From assembly GCF_003597395.2 (NCBI RefSeq), contig NC_133771.1, positions 137,445,951 through 137,509,950 on the forward strand: a DNA stretch of 64,000 bases, given 5' to 3'. Within the stretch, counting starts at the first letter, position 1; the number at the start of each line of letters is the position of its first letter. The notes beneath the pieces were generated by a model. The model was given only the letters and a program-made list of their open reading frames with translations, did not search any database and had not been told where the DNA came from. Source of the DNA: Chelonoidis abingdonii (lineage: Eukaryota; Chordata; Testudines; Testudinidae). Below, one piece after another: positions 1 to 11,700 of the stretch. The translations under genes and the position numbers were made by a program.

Positions 1-244
1 TGCAGCAAGGGAGATTTAGGTTGGACATTAGGAAAAAGTTCCTAACTGTCAGGGTAGTTAAACACTGGAATAAATTGCCTAGGGAGGTTGTGGAATCTCC
101 ATCTCTGGAGATATTTAAGAGTAGGTTAGATAAATGTCTACCAGGGATGGTCTAGACCGTATTTGGTCCTGCCATGAGGGCAGGGGACTGGACTTGATGA
201 CCTCTCGAGGTCCCTTCCAGTCCTAGAGTCTATGAATCTATGAA
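1..244 (+). mobile_element. CR1 LINE, 3' end fragment (cut by window edge)
   Basis: The segment reads as the end of the CR1 open frame and the short 3' UTR in the plus direction. It includes the stretch about a clipped stem 'gggaggttgtggaatctcc' and a final run of AGTCTATGAATCTATGAA, the short tandem 3' tail typical of CR1. The same 3' region occurs in the opposite orientation at 16128-16320. The 5' part lies outside the window, so the length of the copy is unknown. The assignment to CR1 is from remembered family sequence. Confidence 0.85.
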
Positions 245-249
245 ACATG

Positions 250-318
250 GAATGTCAGCAGGTTTTGAATGCTGGTCCTCAGCACAGACACATACCAACT
301 GAGCTAGAGGAGGGCCCT
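250..318 (-). repeat. tRNA-derived SINE head or tRNA pseudogene remnant
   Basis: Read on the minus strand, the segment has an A-box-like TAGCTCAGTTGG and, about 35 bases on, a degraded B box (CATTCAAAACC compared with GGTTCRANNCC). It does not fold as a good tRNA because the anticodon arm is not paired. It is therefore a relic of a Pol III tRNA-derived SINE, or of a tRNA pseudogene. It sits directly after the CR1 tail. Confidence 0.5.
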
Positions 319-700
319 TTAGCTTTCTGCAGACCAGCCACTAGAATGGAATGTGATACATGCTTTGCTAGTGGATCTCCCATTTGTTAGACGGCAGTAG
401 AATGCTGGAGATTAGGATTTCTGGGGTGCATTCCTGTTTCTGGGTCAATCTTACTGAGAGAGAGGTAGGAGAGCACTTTGCTCCAGACACAGTTCTCATG
501 AATAGTTGCTGTTTGATGACCAAATTGTGGGTAAGTTTAGTTAAGCTTAAACATTCAACCTGAGCAAAGGCTCAGTGGACTGTATGAATTTAGTAGCCAG
601 GGTTTAGTAGATAGGCATTATCTCTGGTGTACATTCTGATAACCACTGCAAAGAGAACCCATCCTCAGGAAAATGTAGTTATTTGAGAAGATCCTTTAGA

Positions 701-1205
701 CTCATAGACTTTAAAGTCATAAGGAACCATCCTGATCATCTAGTCTGACCTCAGACACATTGCAGGGCACAGAACCTCACCCACTCCTGAAAGAGACCTC
801 TAACGTCAAATCATGGTTTAAAGTCTTCAAGTTACAGACAATTCACTGTTTAGACTAGTTTAAATCTGCAAGTGACCCATGCCTCATGCTGCAGAGGAAG
901 GTGAAAAAAAACAGGGTCTTTGCCAGTCTGACCCAGGGGAAAATTCCTTACCAACCCCAAATATGGCAATCAGGTAGACCTTGAGCATATCGGCAAGACC
1001 CACCAGGCAGATACCTGGGAAAGAATTATCTGTAGTAACTCAGAGTCCTCCCCATCTAGTGTCCTGTCTCCAGCAGTTGGGGATTTTTGCTACTGGTAGT
1101 CGCCAATGGACCACATGCCATTGTAGGCCGGCATCCTATCATACCACCCCCTCCATAAATTCATCAAGCTCAGTATTGAAGCCAGTTAGGTTTTTTGCCA
1201 GAGAA
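701..1205 (-). mobile_element. CR1-type LINE fragment, antisense
   Basis: The fragment starts at its 3' end with CTCATAGACTTTAAAGTC, the antisense form of a CR1 tail, and runs about 500 bases into the upstream part of the element. A second copy of the same region and orientation lies at 63214-63715; both share the stretch around 'cctgggaaagaatt'. A shorter copy is at 59037-59230, and a plus-strand copy of the terminal part is at 28811-28990. No coding frame survives. The short open frame at 981-1217 is on the opposite strand and is chance. Confidence 0.75.
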
Positions 1206-3722
1206 CATAATAGCTAAACAGAGAGACAAATACAAGCATTTCCTTCCAGCTCCTTTTATATCCCTAAAGCAATATTTTTAAATCTCTACCTCTAGGGCTT
1301 TGCCTAGAGTAAGTCTAGTAGTCAAGCTTAGGTCAGGCTTATTTTATGCATGATAACTAAACCTAACCTAAATTCAACCACTATTCCTTGTCAAAACAAA
1401 AACCAAGGAGACTAGGACATCAATAGACTTGGAGGAAGCCTACCTTCATGTCCCACTAAGGCCTTGTCATCTTTGTTGATAATGTTGGCTTTTGTAAGCA
1501 AAAGGAAGAGCTGTGCTCTTCACACTCTCCCCCTCCCCCAGGGTAACTGCAAAGATTTTGATTGTCATCACATCCCAGTTAAGGTCCCAGGTGTGACCCC
1601 ACTCATGTATCTTTTTCTTAGACGCTATACTTCTCAGAGAAGCAGAAGCATGAAATGCCAATAAGCATAATGAAGAAGTAACTACTAATGATACAGCGGT
1701 GCAGGTTCATAATAGAAAAGTTGTTTGATCCTATCTCAGAGTGGCCATTTGGGAGTAGACAGAGACACTTCACTTGGTAAAATTTTCATTAGAAGACCAA
1801 GCAAGCAAGATTAAGAGAATCCTATCCTAGATCTTTAGAGATTATAGATCAAATTCATCCCTGGCATAAACCCATAATCAATACAGTTAAACCCATGATG
1901 AATTTGGCCAAATGTAGCCTTGATTGTTTCACGTCTATATATTACTAGGCATGGTGGCTGGGATTTACAAAAGCACCTATATGGCTTAGGACTAGAAGTC
2001 CTACTGAAAGTCAGTGCGGCTTCTGCTCTTAAGTCATCCACATACTTTTGAAAATCCTGCCCTATGACCTTTTCCATCAGAAATTAATCACAGCTCAATC
2101 TAAGAGGAGACAAGAACCCCAGATATTTAACTCACAATTCCCTACCACTAGATATATTGTTTATTTATAATGCCAAAATTACATTCACTAGATCTTTGAT
2201 AGACTCCCTTTGCTACAATATCCACCACCATTTCTTCAGTTTGATTTATGAAGGACCTTTAATGCCACCTTTCACACTGCAAAGAGAGGATATCGTGAAC
2301 AGATAGATTATGCTGTTTACAAGCATGGAAACTAGCTACTGTTAAAGGTGGCATTATATTGCATACTCCCACATTTAATATCAAAATGGTTTACATTTGA
2401 ATTAAATTGTTCCTACTTTACTCTTAATTATGCTTGTTTCAATAGTAGATAATGGGCAAAGAAGCCCAGAAGCAAAGTGTTTTCAATCTTGAAGTCAATG
2501 GCAACTGAGGGTGCTAAGCAACTCTCAGAATCCAACCCTCAGGCTGTTTTTGCAGCATATAGATTTTGCAGTGGGTGTTTTTAAACCCCCTTGTTTGCAT
2601 TTACCACTATGAAAGCAGCAATATGTGAAGACACACAACAGCTGCAATGGAAAGCTATATCATTTTCTTAGAAGCAAAGTAACATAAGCATTAAAAATTA
2701 TAGTTTACTTCTAGATTTTATATTCACTGGTGCAGGGTGAAGGGTTTTCAAACATTTTTAAAAAGCACCATTTTGTAAATGTGTTTCTATGAAAACACTA
2801 AACTTTGAAACCAGACTTTTTAGGAAATGATTTTTACCATATACCCTGCTTGAAAGATTTTTTACTTCCTGTTCCCAGTTAATAATTTTGGTTGAATTCT
2901 CTAGTTTAAACAGGCATGAAATATTAATGATTAAGCTTTTATGGTAGTAACTAGTCTAAGAGACATCTTGAGTTTATAATTTAACTTGCAAAGTCAGACA
3001 ATATTTACTCACCTGTTAAAGACTTGCATCGAGGTGATAATTCCCTGAAATTTTACAATTGGTAATTGCTGGTATGAAACTGATAAATAAATTAATGAGG
3101 TAGGAAGCAGTGGTGAGGCAGTAACTTATCCCTGTAGTATGTCAACCTCTTCACCAAATATTTGGATAAATCAGTCATCCATCAGCCCTAGTGTTATGTA
3201 ATTATGTTGGATGTAGCTTTGAACAGATGTCTGAAATCTTTCTGTTTATAGCGTAACATCTTTTATATATTTATTGCATTACATCAGATTAAGCATGGTG
3301 AAATGAAGGTCCTTGTTTCCCAGGGTTTACTAATGGGAGTACGTGCAGTCAAACAGGACAGCAAAGGAATCCAATCAGCTTCAAAAGCTAGCATTAAAAA
3401 CAACAAAAGATACTATATTATAAACCAGGACAAGTTACACTCAGAAACAAGCCCAGCTGGAGTTCAAATAAGATACTAGTGAAGATTTAACAAGATCTTA
3501 TTGCTGGAAAACAGTTTGATCTTGATTGAAAGCACATTCCAGACTAGAGGAACTTATAAGCAAAAGGACTGGGCTGGCCAGAGTGAAAAGATTAAACAGC
3601 AGCATCAGGGTTTAGTGACAAGTATCTCTACTGACAATGCCTCATTCAAAAGCACAAGGGTGGGGTGGAAGGGCTGCCTAATGCACCTCATCGTCAGTGA
3701 GAGGAGAAATGCTATTGGGGTC
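1206..3722. other. Unassigned non-coding stretch
   Basis: This is AT-rich single-copy-looking sequence. No open frame longer than about 130 codons occurs, and none has a recognisable domain. I see no paired termini, tRNA boxes or tandem repeats. Confidence 0.6.
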
Positions 3723-4475
3723 TATGGGCATGGCTACACTTGCAGACGTAGTGCGCTGGGAGTTAAACCAGCCCTTGGAGAGTGCAGTAGGGAAAGCGCT
3801 GCCCTGTGTTTACTCTGTCAGATTCAAGCGCACTGGCGTAGCCACATTAGCAGCTCTTGCAGTGCCACAGAGAGCAATGCATTGTGGTAGCTATCCCAGC
3901 GTTCAAGTGGCTGCAGCATGCTTTTCAAATGGGTGAATGGGGTGGAGTGTGACAGGGAGTGTATTGTGTGTATGTTGGTGGAGAGAAAGACTTGGTTTTT
4001 GGGATGCTGAGAATGTGTCAGTACACTGTCTTATAAGTTCAGACAGCAGCAAACCCCTCTCCCCTCCCTGCCTCTCTCACACACTTACAGCAAGCAGCAT
4101 TCCACAGTAATGGTTGCTTTGTCCCAGAGCAGATAAGCATGCCGACTGTCAGAAACTGAGTTTGAAAGATGATATCTGCATTCCTACAACCAAGTTCAAA
4201 ACAATGACAAGAGTGGCCACTTGACTTAAGGGATTATGGGATGTTTCTGGAGGCCAACTCCAATGAAGTAATGCAACACCTCATTCACACTGATGCTGGG
4301 GCGTTTCAGCCGAGGTGCAGCAAGCGTTATGTTTCTCATGGAGGTGGAATACCAGGAGCGCTCCAGCTGCAGAGTCCAGGTGCTGTAAGTGCCTTGCTAG
4401 TGTGGACGGGTGGTGAGTTAGGGCACCTGGGGCTGCTTTAATGCACTCTAACTTGCAAGTGTAGCCAAGCCCTAT
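3723..4475. mobile_element. Harbinger-like non-autonomous DNA transposon, complete
   Basis: The element proper runs from 3726 to 4472. Its left end, GGGCATGGCTACACTTGCA, matches the reverse complement of its right end, GGGCTTGGCTACACTTGCA, at 18 of 19 bases. It is flanked on both sides by TAT (3723-3725 and 4473-4475). A 3-bp TSD and GGG-starting termini fit PIF/Harbinger, although that superfamily usually shows TAA or TTA, so the superfamily is inferred. The 747-bp length and the lack of a transposase make it non-autonomous. The open frames inside at 3697-3936 and 4241-4441 are chance frames. Confidence 0.75.
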
Positions 4476-5403
4476 GAGTCATAACAGCGTAAGACCAGTG
4501 TGAGAGTAAAATCAGACCCATTCTGCCATTTCAGGACAGATACTTATTTAAGTTCTGTCTCTCTAACTGTTACCATCTTCTCTTTTGTGATGCAGGGTCC
4601 TATTTCCATCTGAGACATCTCTTTGGTAAAACTGGTCAATGAAGGCATCAGAGAACCATCTGCTTGGGGTCTTTGGACAGCCAGGTAATGTGATGCATGT
4701 GAGGATGAGCCAAGCTCTGCATTACTGTGACTGAGGGTGAAATGGACCAGGACTGGCTTGTGTGTTTTTAATCGTAAAACCTTTTTCCTTCAGACTGGGC
4801 TTGAACTGTTAAATCTCCATGAGATCTGCAAATCAAGTGTAAAGTTTTCTGAAGTGTAAGGTTTCTACTATAAACACATGGGGTGGGGGAAGGAATTATT
4901 TCCCTGTTCAGAAAAATTGGCTGAACCAATTTTGCTCAAAACTTTTTTTTTTTATTTTTTATATACACACAATCCACCACTGGCCTGAGACCAAGCATGG
5001 AAAAATTCGTATCAAAAGGGACATGAAAAGTTGTGAGCAACTGAGAGGTGAATTAGAATGGAACTCAACCTGAATTACAGTGGATGCTAGGCAGGGCCCA
5101 CTATAATATTTTGGACTCCTCAAAAACATAAGATTTCTGAGCCATAAATCCCTACTGAACGCTTCCTTATGGGAAGGAGCCCAAAGTGTTCAGCAGCTAC
5201 CAGCCAAGTCACATGCACCCAGTGATTCATCGGAGGAGCATGATTCCAGGAACTGTAACCCACCATCAATGTGAACAAACAACTAGCACAGAAGGTTTCA
5301 CAAAACAATAGGTTGGTACCTGTGGAAACTTTCATTCAGGGGCAGCATCATTTTAATAGCTCCAAAACTACACTGGCCAGTACTTGTGTTACATGAACAT
5401 TAA
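4476..5403. other. Unassigned non-coding stretch
   Basis: Nothing recognisable is seen apart from a T-rich tract near 4946-4970 that runs into a short TATACACAC stretch. There is no open frame with a known domain. Confidence 0.6.
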
Positions 5404-5570
5404 GGGCTAGATTCACAAAAGGGAATTAAGTGCCTAACTGCCACTTTAAGTGGCAGAGTCCAACCTTTAGGCACCACTGGCATTTATAAAACCAGCTCTC
5501 AGCTGCCACCTATCCCTAAAGGCAACTAAAGTCCCTAGGTGCTCAAGTGTCCACCAATAAACCCCCCCAA
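5404..5570. repeat. Possible interspersed repeat with GTGCCTAA motifs
   Basis: The segment begins with GGGCTAGATTCACAAAAGGG and contains several 'taggcac/gtgcctaa' words. A stretch of the same character at 31940-32030 contains 'ttaggtgcctaaatg' and ends in 'aaaatcaggccc'. I recall such sequence as a common reptilian repeat, but the boundaries and class are uncertain. Confidence 0.3.
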
Positions 5571-5834
5571 CGCATCTATATATCCTGCATCTTGGCAGAG
5601 GGTCAAATTGGATGACTCTTGCCGTCCTTTCTAACCCTGTGGTTCAAGAATTCTATACTTCTGCCAGTGGGCATGCACAACGGTGAGCAACTCAGCACCT
5701 CTCTCATGCCTAAGCCCTGGCAAGATTAATAAATTAGGTGTTCCTCCTGCCTAGCTCACCTGAGACCCAAGCTATTAGGCATTCTCAGAGGCCATCTCAG
5801 AGAGCATGTACTAGTCTGGGGCACTCCCACAAGA

Positions 5835-6090
5835 CACAGCCCATGGTTAGAGCACTCACCCAGCAGTGGGGAAACCTGGGTTCAAATCCCCACCCTGCCT
5901 GATGTGAAGCAGAAACTCGAAACCCATTTCCTAGGTGAGTGGCCTATGGAGTATTCTGGGTTGGGGCTCTCTCAATCTCTCCTGCTGAAATTATTTCATT
6001 TTGTGTAAATACTTAAATATTAATTGAAGCAGAGACTGGAACCCGAGTCTCCCAGGTAAGTGCCCTAACCACTAGGATATCAAGTCACTC
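5835..6090 (-). repeat. Composite SINE with three tRNA-like modules, one inverted
   Basis: Three tRNA-like modules lie within about 250 bases. On the minus strand the first (about 6080 to 6033) has TAGTGGTTAGGGCACTTACC and GGGTTCCAGTC. The second (about 5950 to 5910) has CACTCACCTAGG and GGGTTTCGAGTTTC. The third, at 5835-5890, is on the plus strand, with TGGTTAGAGCACTCACC and GGGTTCAAATCCC. Modules one and two look like a dimeric tRNA-derived SINE. The third is an inverted copy at its far end. The B boxes are readable, but no complete cloverleaf is formed. Confidence 0.6.
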
Positions 6091-6985
6091 CTCTCTCTCT
6101 GTGACCCGGCCAATGGAAGTTTTCAGAGAAGAATCTGTGTAGAAGGTGCAAAATATTTCAAGGTGGGATGGGCATGCAGGGTAACATGCCCCCCCAGACT
6201 GTTCTGTTACATGGTGTGGCCAAGCCCCTTCCCTGTAGGGCAGCTGAGCCTGCGAGCTGTGCCAGGCAGGGAAAGGCAGAGGCAGGAGGAAGAACTGGGA
6301 GCTGCAGGGAGGGGTTGCTGCTTTCCAGGAGGAAAGCTATTGGGGGTGTGTGCATGTCTTGAGCTGTTCTGGGGTTGTGCCCCCCACTATCAGCAAGTGT
6401 GGCAGAGCCTTCTCAAAAGTGGGGCCCCCCCGCTATCTAAACCCAAGCTATCTTACCCAGCTGTGCCCTTAGCGTAGAGTCCTGTCTCTGCTTTAACTTA
6501 GGCGGAAATCTGCCCTTTTTGCAGTGAGGATGCAGGCTAAACCACACCCTAGGGCTGATAGTCCTCTGATGCCATCCCACAATTCCCCAAAGAACAGACA
6601 AGTTTCCCCCCCGCCCATTCATACATTTGACTGGGAAAGAATCCTAGAGCATCAGAACAAAGAACCAAGGGATATGTCCCCACACACATACAGGTGAGTT
6701 TGGAAACAATGAGGACCCAGCAACTCAGGTATGGCTTTGCAGTGAAGACATTGCCTGAATGGGAAATGCAGGAGTCAGACCATAGTTTTGTGACTGTTTG
6801 GAAGAGAGTTTAATTTAATCAAGTGAGGGATATTTGCATTTGGAGCAGGACTGCACTTGAGACCTTGTCCACAGTGGGGATTTGTCTCCACGACAGCATG
6901 AGTGAACAGCCACCATTGCCAACCCCAGGGTAAGTAGAGTCAAACACTCTAAACTGCTGTTTGCACTGGTGAAGTTACCCCATCT
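6091..6985. other. Unassigned non-coding stretch
   Basis: This is GC-richer sequence with short overlapping open frames at 6158-6622 on both strands. None of them shows a known domain, a signal peptide or plausible splice context. No paired termini are seen. Confidence 0.55.
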
Positions 6986-6987
6986 TA

Positions 6988-7100
6988 CTTAGACTGTGAG
7001 TTCCTCATTTTATTCTGGGTGTGTGCAGGGCCTAGCATGGTGGAGTCTGGTGTAAGACTGCGGCCCTACTGGTGCAACTGCAATACAAATAACAAATATT
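6988..7100. repeat. Old CR1/L2-clade LINE 3'-end fragment
   Basis: It contains the series 'gactgtgagttcctc', 'tgtgtgcagggcctagca' and 'aatacaaataa'. The same word series recurs at 13424-13545, 18310-18420, 24843-24960, 33880-33960 and 35415-35520. The divergence between copies suggests an old family. The clade name is from memory. Confidence 0.5.
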
Positions 7101-8693
7101 AAATATTTGTAGGATCCACCAGTGCAAGTCGTGTCTGCTTTTTTACACTACGGGGTTTTGCTGGTGTAGCCACACAGATGACATTGGAGCAAATCTTGCA
7201 GACAAGAACTTTGGGATATTCCTATTTTTGTGAGATTGCTAGAATAGCAACAACAGCTAGCAGAAACAAGATAATCATAACAACAGAAGCTACATACTGC
7301 AGGGAATTTGCTATGAACAGCAAAAAGTGTTCTACAATATTTGTTTTCGGGAGGAATGGGACAGCTAGGTCAGGGACACTGAATAGCTCTGAATACTTAG
7401 CGTGGAAAAGCCTTGTAAAATACTGCTAGTGACTTTGTAGGCGGAAATCACATTAAGTTAATGGAAATGTATGAAAATTCCACATACCCACCCCCACGAA
7501 ATACATGAGTTTGAATCTGCTTTCAGGAGACCCTGCTGGGAGTGTGTGGGGCTGTCCATCCATCTGGCAAGGTTACAAACACATCAGCACTGTCTACAAC
7601 ATGCCTGATGTAACCTCCTCTCTGTAGCCTTTGCACTCTTCTTGCAATCTTTGTTTTGTACTGAAGAATGAAGCACTGCAAAGCGGAAGCAGTGAACCAT
7701 GAAAAATGTAAGGGTCCAAACTGCTGGCTCCCATGAGAAGAGAAGAAACAAAAAGCACAAAAGGAGGAAAGGGGGAGGGAGAAGGAGCTAAAAATACAAA
7801 GAAGATCCTAAAAGGGGGGTTGAAGGAGAAGGGGAGGGAGACATGAAGAATGCGCCAGAGACGTGCGGTACCCCTTGCTGTGTGGTTCAAGAATAGGTTA
7901 TTACTTTGCTTTCCATGCATGTTCCATCTGTCAAAATGTCATCGACAGCCAGGGCACCAATACAAACTATAAAACTAGGACACACTTAAACACACACTTG
8001 TTTATATTTCTTACAGAAGGAACTTTCTTTTGTAGTGCTAATTTATGGAACAAATGTAGCCCTTTCATCCTGATGCTTTTGAACACGGCAAGAACAGGCC
8101 ATGCTTTCCTGGATAGTTTGGAGAGGGAAATGTTGCCTAACAAAGTAGGGGACTCCTCCACCAACTCTCAGAGACATTGGGCAAGTTGCTCAGGCCTCAT
8201 TTTCAGAAGATCAGCCACTTTTTTTTACAGGTGCAAATCAAAGTAGTTACATGTCTACTGATCTGGTTTATGTCTGCAGTCAGACAATCAAATATATTAA
8301 CTATTAAGATTTGTACCCGCCTCTTACCTGAATTTCAGGGCTTTTTTTTTTTTTTTTTTGGCAAGAGCAATTTGTGCCCAGTCTCAGCCTAGCTGGATAT
8401 TTACTCTTTAATTCTCCTGTGTCCCAGTTTCCAAGACCGGGGACTCTGCTAAAAAGTGGTAACACAATCAATAACCTCATTGCATTCACTTCTAAAAGAA
8501 GAGAGATTACTACTTTGACCTAGCTTTCCTTTAATCATTCATTATTTACAGAAATTAATCATACAAAAATCAAAGCAAATAAATCATTCCACCCAATGGG
8601 GAGTGAGAAGGACAACCTGAATGCTGCTATTGCATGTATTCATTATTAAGTGCAAAATTAGTCTGGAAAAAGGCATGGTATGAAACCAATGGC
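7101..8693. other. Unassigned non-coding stretch with an 18-base poly-T tract
   Basis: No recognisable gene is seen. Purine-rich tracts occur at about 7735-7850. A run of 18 T lies at 8342-8359 and could be the poly-A tail of a decayed minus-strand retroposon, but no body is recognisable next to it. Confidence 0.55.
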
Positions 8694-8780
8694 CAGATCC
8701 TCAATTTGCTGAAATCCCATAGATCATTGGAAGTCAACAGAGCTATGATATTTTATAACAGCTGAGGCTCTGGCCCCTAG
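8694..8780. repeat. Short palindromic repeat (MITE-like)
   Basis: The segment starts with GGCCAGATCCTCAATTTGC and ends with CAGCTGAGGCTCTGGCCC. The reverse complement of the end, GGGCCAGAGCCTCAGCTG, pairs with the start, so the whole unit is an imperfect hairpin. A looser relative with 'ctgctgaggatctggtcc' lies at 32425-32575. No clear TSD was seen. Confidence 0.5.
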
Positions 8781-11700
8781 ACTTCAAAATTTCAGAGTTA
8801 ATCAAGAAATTTTCTTCATCTCTCTTTCACAGCGAGCGCTCTCTCTCTCTAAAAATAAAAACAAACAAACAAAACAAACCCAAAACACCTCTTTTTGGAC
8901 TACTGTTGTTCTCTAAAGAAGGCCAATTGCCACTGCAAAATCAAAGTCCGCTTCAATATACAGACAGGAAAATCATGCAGCTGCATGCTGTCTTTCATAT
9001 CTATGAAACCTCACCAACATTGCCAGGAAACAAACAAGAGATGGGATCACCAGTGTGCTGCATTACTCTACTTAAAGGACTTTTGCTATTGCTAAAGACA
9101 ATTTGCGATTGTCTGAAAAAAATTACATGCAGTCTTTATTAGTCACACTTTTCCTCCCAAGAAGATAACCTTAATTACTGTAACTAGGTTTGTGTGCCTA
9201 ATGTATTTGGCCCCATTTATTTTGCTTTTGAACCTGTTATTTTCAATCTTTGCCCTAAAAAGAAGCACTTTATTATTATGGCTATGATTGTGTTATTTCT
9301 TCACAAAATGCCATGATATTTATCTTCCTCTGGGCTGGAGGGATTGGAGGGCTCTTTAAACTGCTTTGTTTGGCACAGTAGCATCCTTGTTTTCCCTGTT
9401 ATTCATAAACTATAAAAATAAATGATTCAAATATATTAAAAAAAAAAGAAGCAATGCTGGATCATTCTCTCTTTATTACTAGTTGTGTCTGAAACCCTCG
9501 GGCTTGGAACAAGAGCTAGACATGGATCATGATGGTAAAAGTCCAACTGCAGTAGCTATGTATTCTAATTAGACTCTAACAAGAAATAAATCCATTCATG
9601 TACAAATCCTGGGATTTCTCATATATGTGGATGTGCCTCATCACATTCCCTCAGCCCCCAGAAAGCTACTGTATAATGAGATGGCATTGTGATTTCTGCT
9701 ACAATAAGAGACCATTATTCTCCTCCAATCTACAGTGTGGTTGTGATAACTGGTTTCTTTGTTATTCACTGTTTTTGTTTGTGATATTTTCATTTTAATA
9801 CATAACCAGAGGACACAGGGCAAATTTTTATAATTGCCTTTTATTGCAATGGATTTTAAACTTTTGTTGATCTTCTTTACTAAGTTGTTGTCATGGAAAC
9901 AAATTCAGATGGTTGTTGAGTTGGTTGTGCCTTTACATTTTGATTGTCAATGATGGTGAAAATACCAATGATTGGCTAGTTGGCCATTCCACACAGCACA
10001 GAGAGAAAGCTGCTAGTAGTAGTTAAATTCTCTGGTGATGTTATTCTCCTTAAATTTCTCCTGATTTCAATGTTCCCATTAGAATTTGTTACATTTACAC
10101 TCAATAGAACTTTACTTGCAGTAGGAGAGAAAGAATGTGACCTGTGAGAAGGAAAGATGCAATTTTTGGAAATGACTGCTCATATGACACGAGGTTCAGA
10201 AGGCCACAAGGGAGAGAGTCTACAGGGAACCAGCTGGTGCTTCAATTGCTTCTCTATAGTGTAATATTTGTTTTTAAAGGTTTTCAAGTCTAGCACATTT
10301 GTGCAGCATGCTGTCACACTCAGGATGACCTACTTTGGAATTCTCAACAGATCCATGAATTTACTTCCTTGCTAAAAACTGTGGTATTTCCGTTTGCTAA
10401 TTATTGTGCTTTTTAACTCCCTTTGGGTGCCTAAAAAACCATAACAACCTCAAAACACTAGTGTATATTGAACACCTTTTGCCTGCTATCTCTAGATACA
10501 GTTATACACAGCCCAGGCTAAACAGCGGCCGCTTAAGCAATGGGTCTCTGTCTGTCAACTGTAGTTTATAGGCAACTGGGTGCATAGTGGGTGGGGGATC
10601 ATCTCTTTAGGACAGAAGGAACTAACAGTAATACAGGTTGCCCTTTCCATAGAGATCCCAATTGCAGAGTCCATTTTCTCACCAGCATGTTTTCAGCACA
10701 GAGCATGCTGCAGGACAGTGCATGTTTAGAGTGGAAATGAGTCATCAGCACGGAAGATGAACTTGGGAGATCAATGCATGCAACCTGCAGACTGGGCTGT
10801 TCAGTGATAGTGCTACTCATGGCCTCACTCTACTGCACAGGCCATTTTGCCTCAGTGAATTAATTAAATGCTCAGAGTAGGTAGTAAGGGAAGATCATCT
10901 GAACTCACTACCCGCCCCCCAAGTCCTGATGTCTGAGGGTTGAAAATTACTACCTGTTTAGTTCAGCAGGGTGACAATTGCCAGCATGATTATTATATTG
11001 CAGCTTCATGAGGAATTTGAGCTGAGGCAGCCCTGGAGAGGACAGGGGGCCACATAATTGAGAGAGATATATCCTGTTTATATTGCCTATGCACTTGGAC
11101 ATCCAAAATATCACACTGGGTCTATCAATCCAGAGGCTGCTGTAATTACACTAGGGACTGAACTGGCCCACAGCTGTCGTCAAAATTGGGGGGCTGAAAA
11201 GTGATGTATAGCCAATTTTCCCCTCTCCTCCTTGTCTCAGGTGCACCAAGAACTACTCCAGATCACAGCGATTCACTGGTTCTTTGAGGCCCCCTCCCTT
11301 CTCCACCCTGGCCCACATCACCCCCCTGCCCACCCCCAAAACTGCAGTGGTACTGCTTCAGTTTGAGTCTTCTGTGCCCTGGCTAAGGTGTCAGTATTTT
11401 GCCTTCAGTATCTCTCAGTGGATCATTGACTCAGCTTTTCGTAACCACATTCTAAGATTGCATTATTTTTAGCACTTTCCTTCTTCCTGTGTTTCAGCTT
11501 CTACAAAATTGTACAGATTTTGTCACTAGGTTTTTGAATATGGTTTCCTGGAGTCCAATCATGCCACTTACTGATGCATGCTCCAAGATCATGATTATTA
11601 CTCTCTCTCCTCTTCCTTGGAGGTCTCTAGAAATCAGGAAGACTTAATCATATTCTGGTCTGTAACAAACCAATGTATCAGTTTTTCCTCAAATGGTCTG

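Noticed and set aside
250..318. A functional tRNA gene
   Set aside because: A- and B-box words are present, but the arms do not pair and the B box is degraded.
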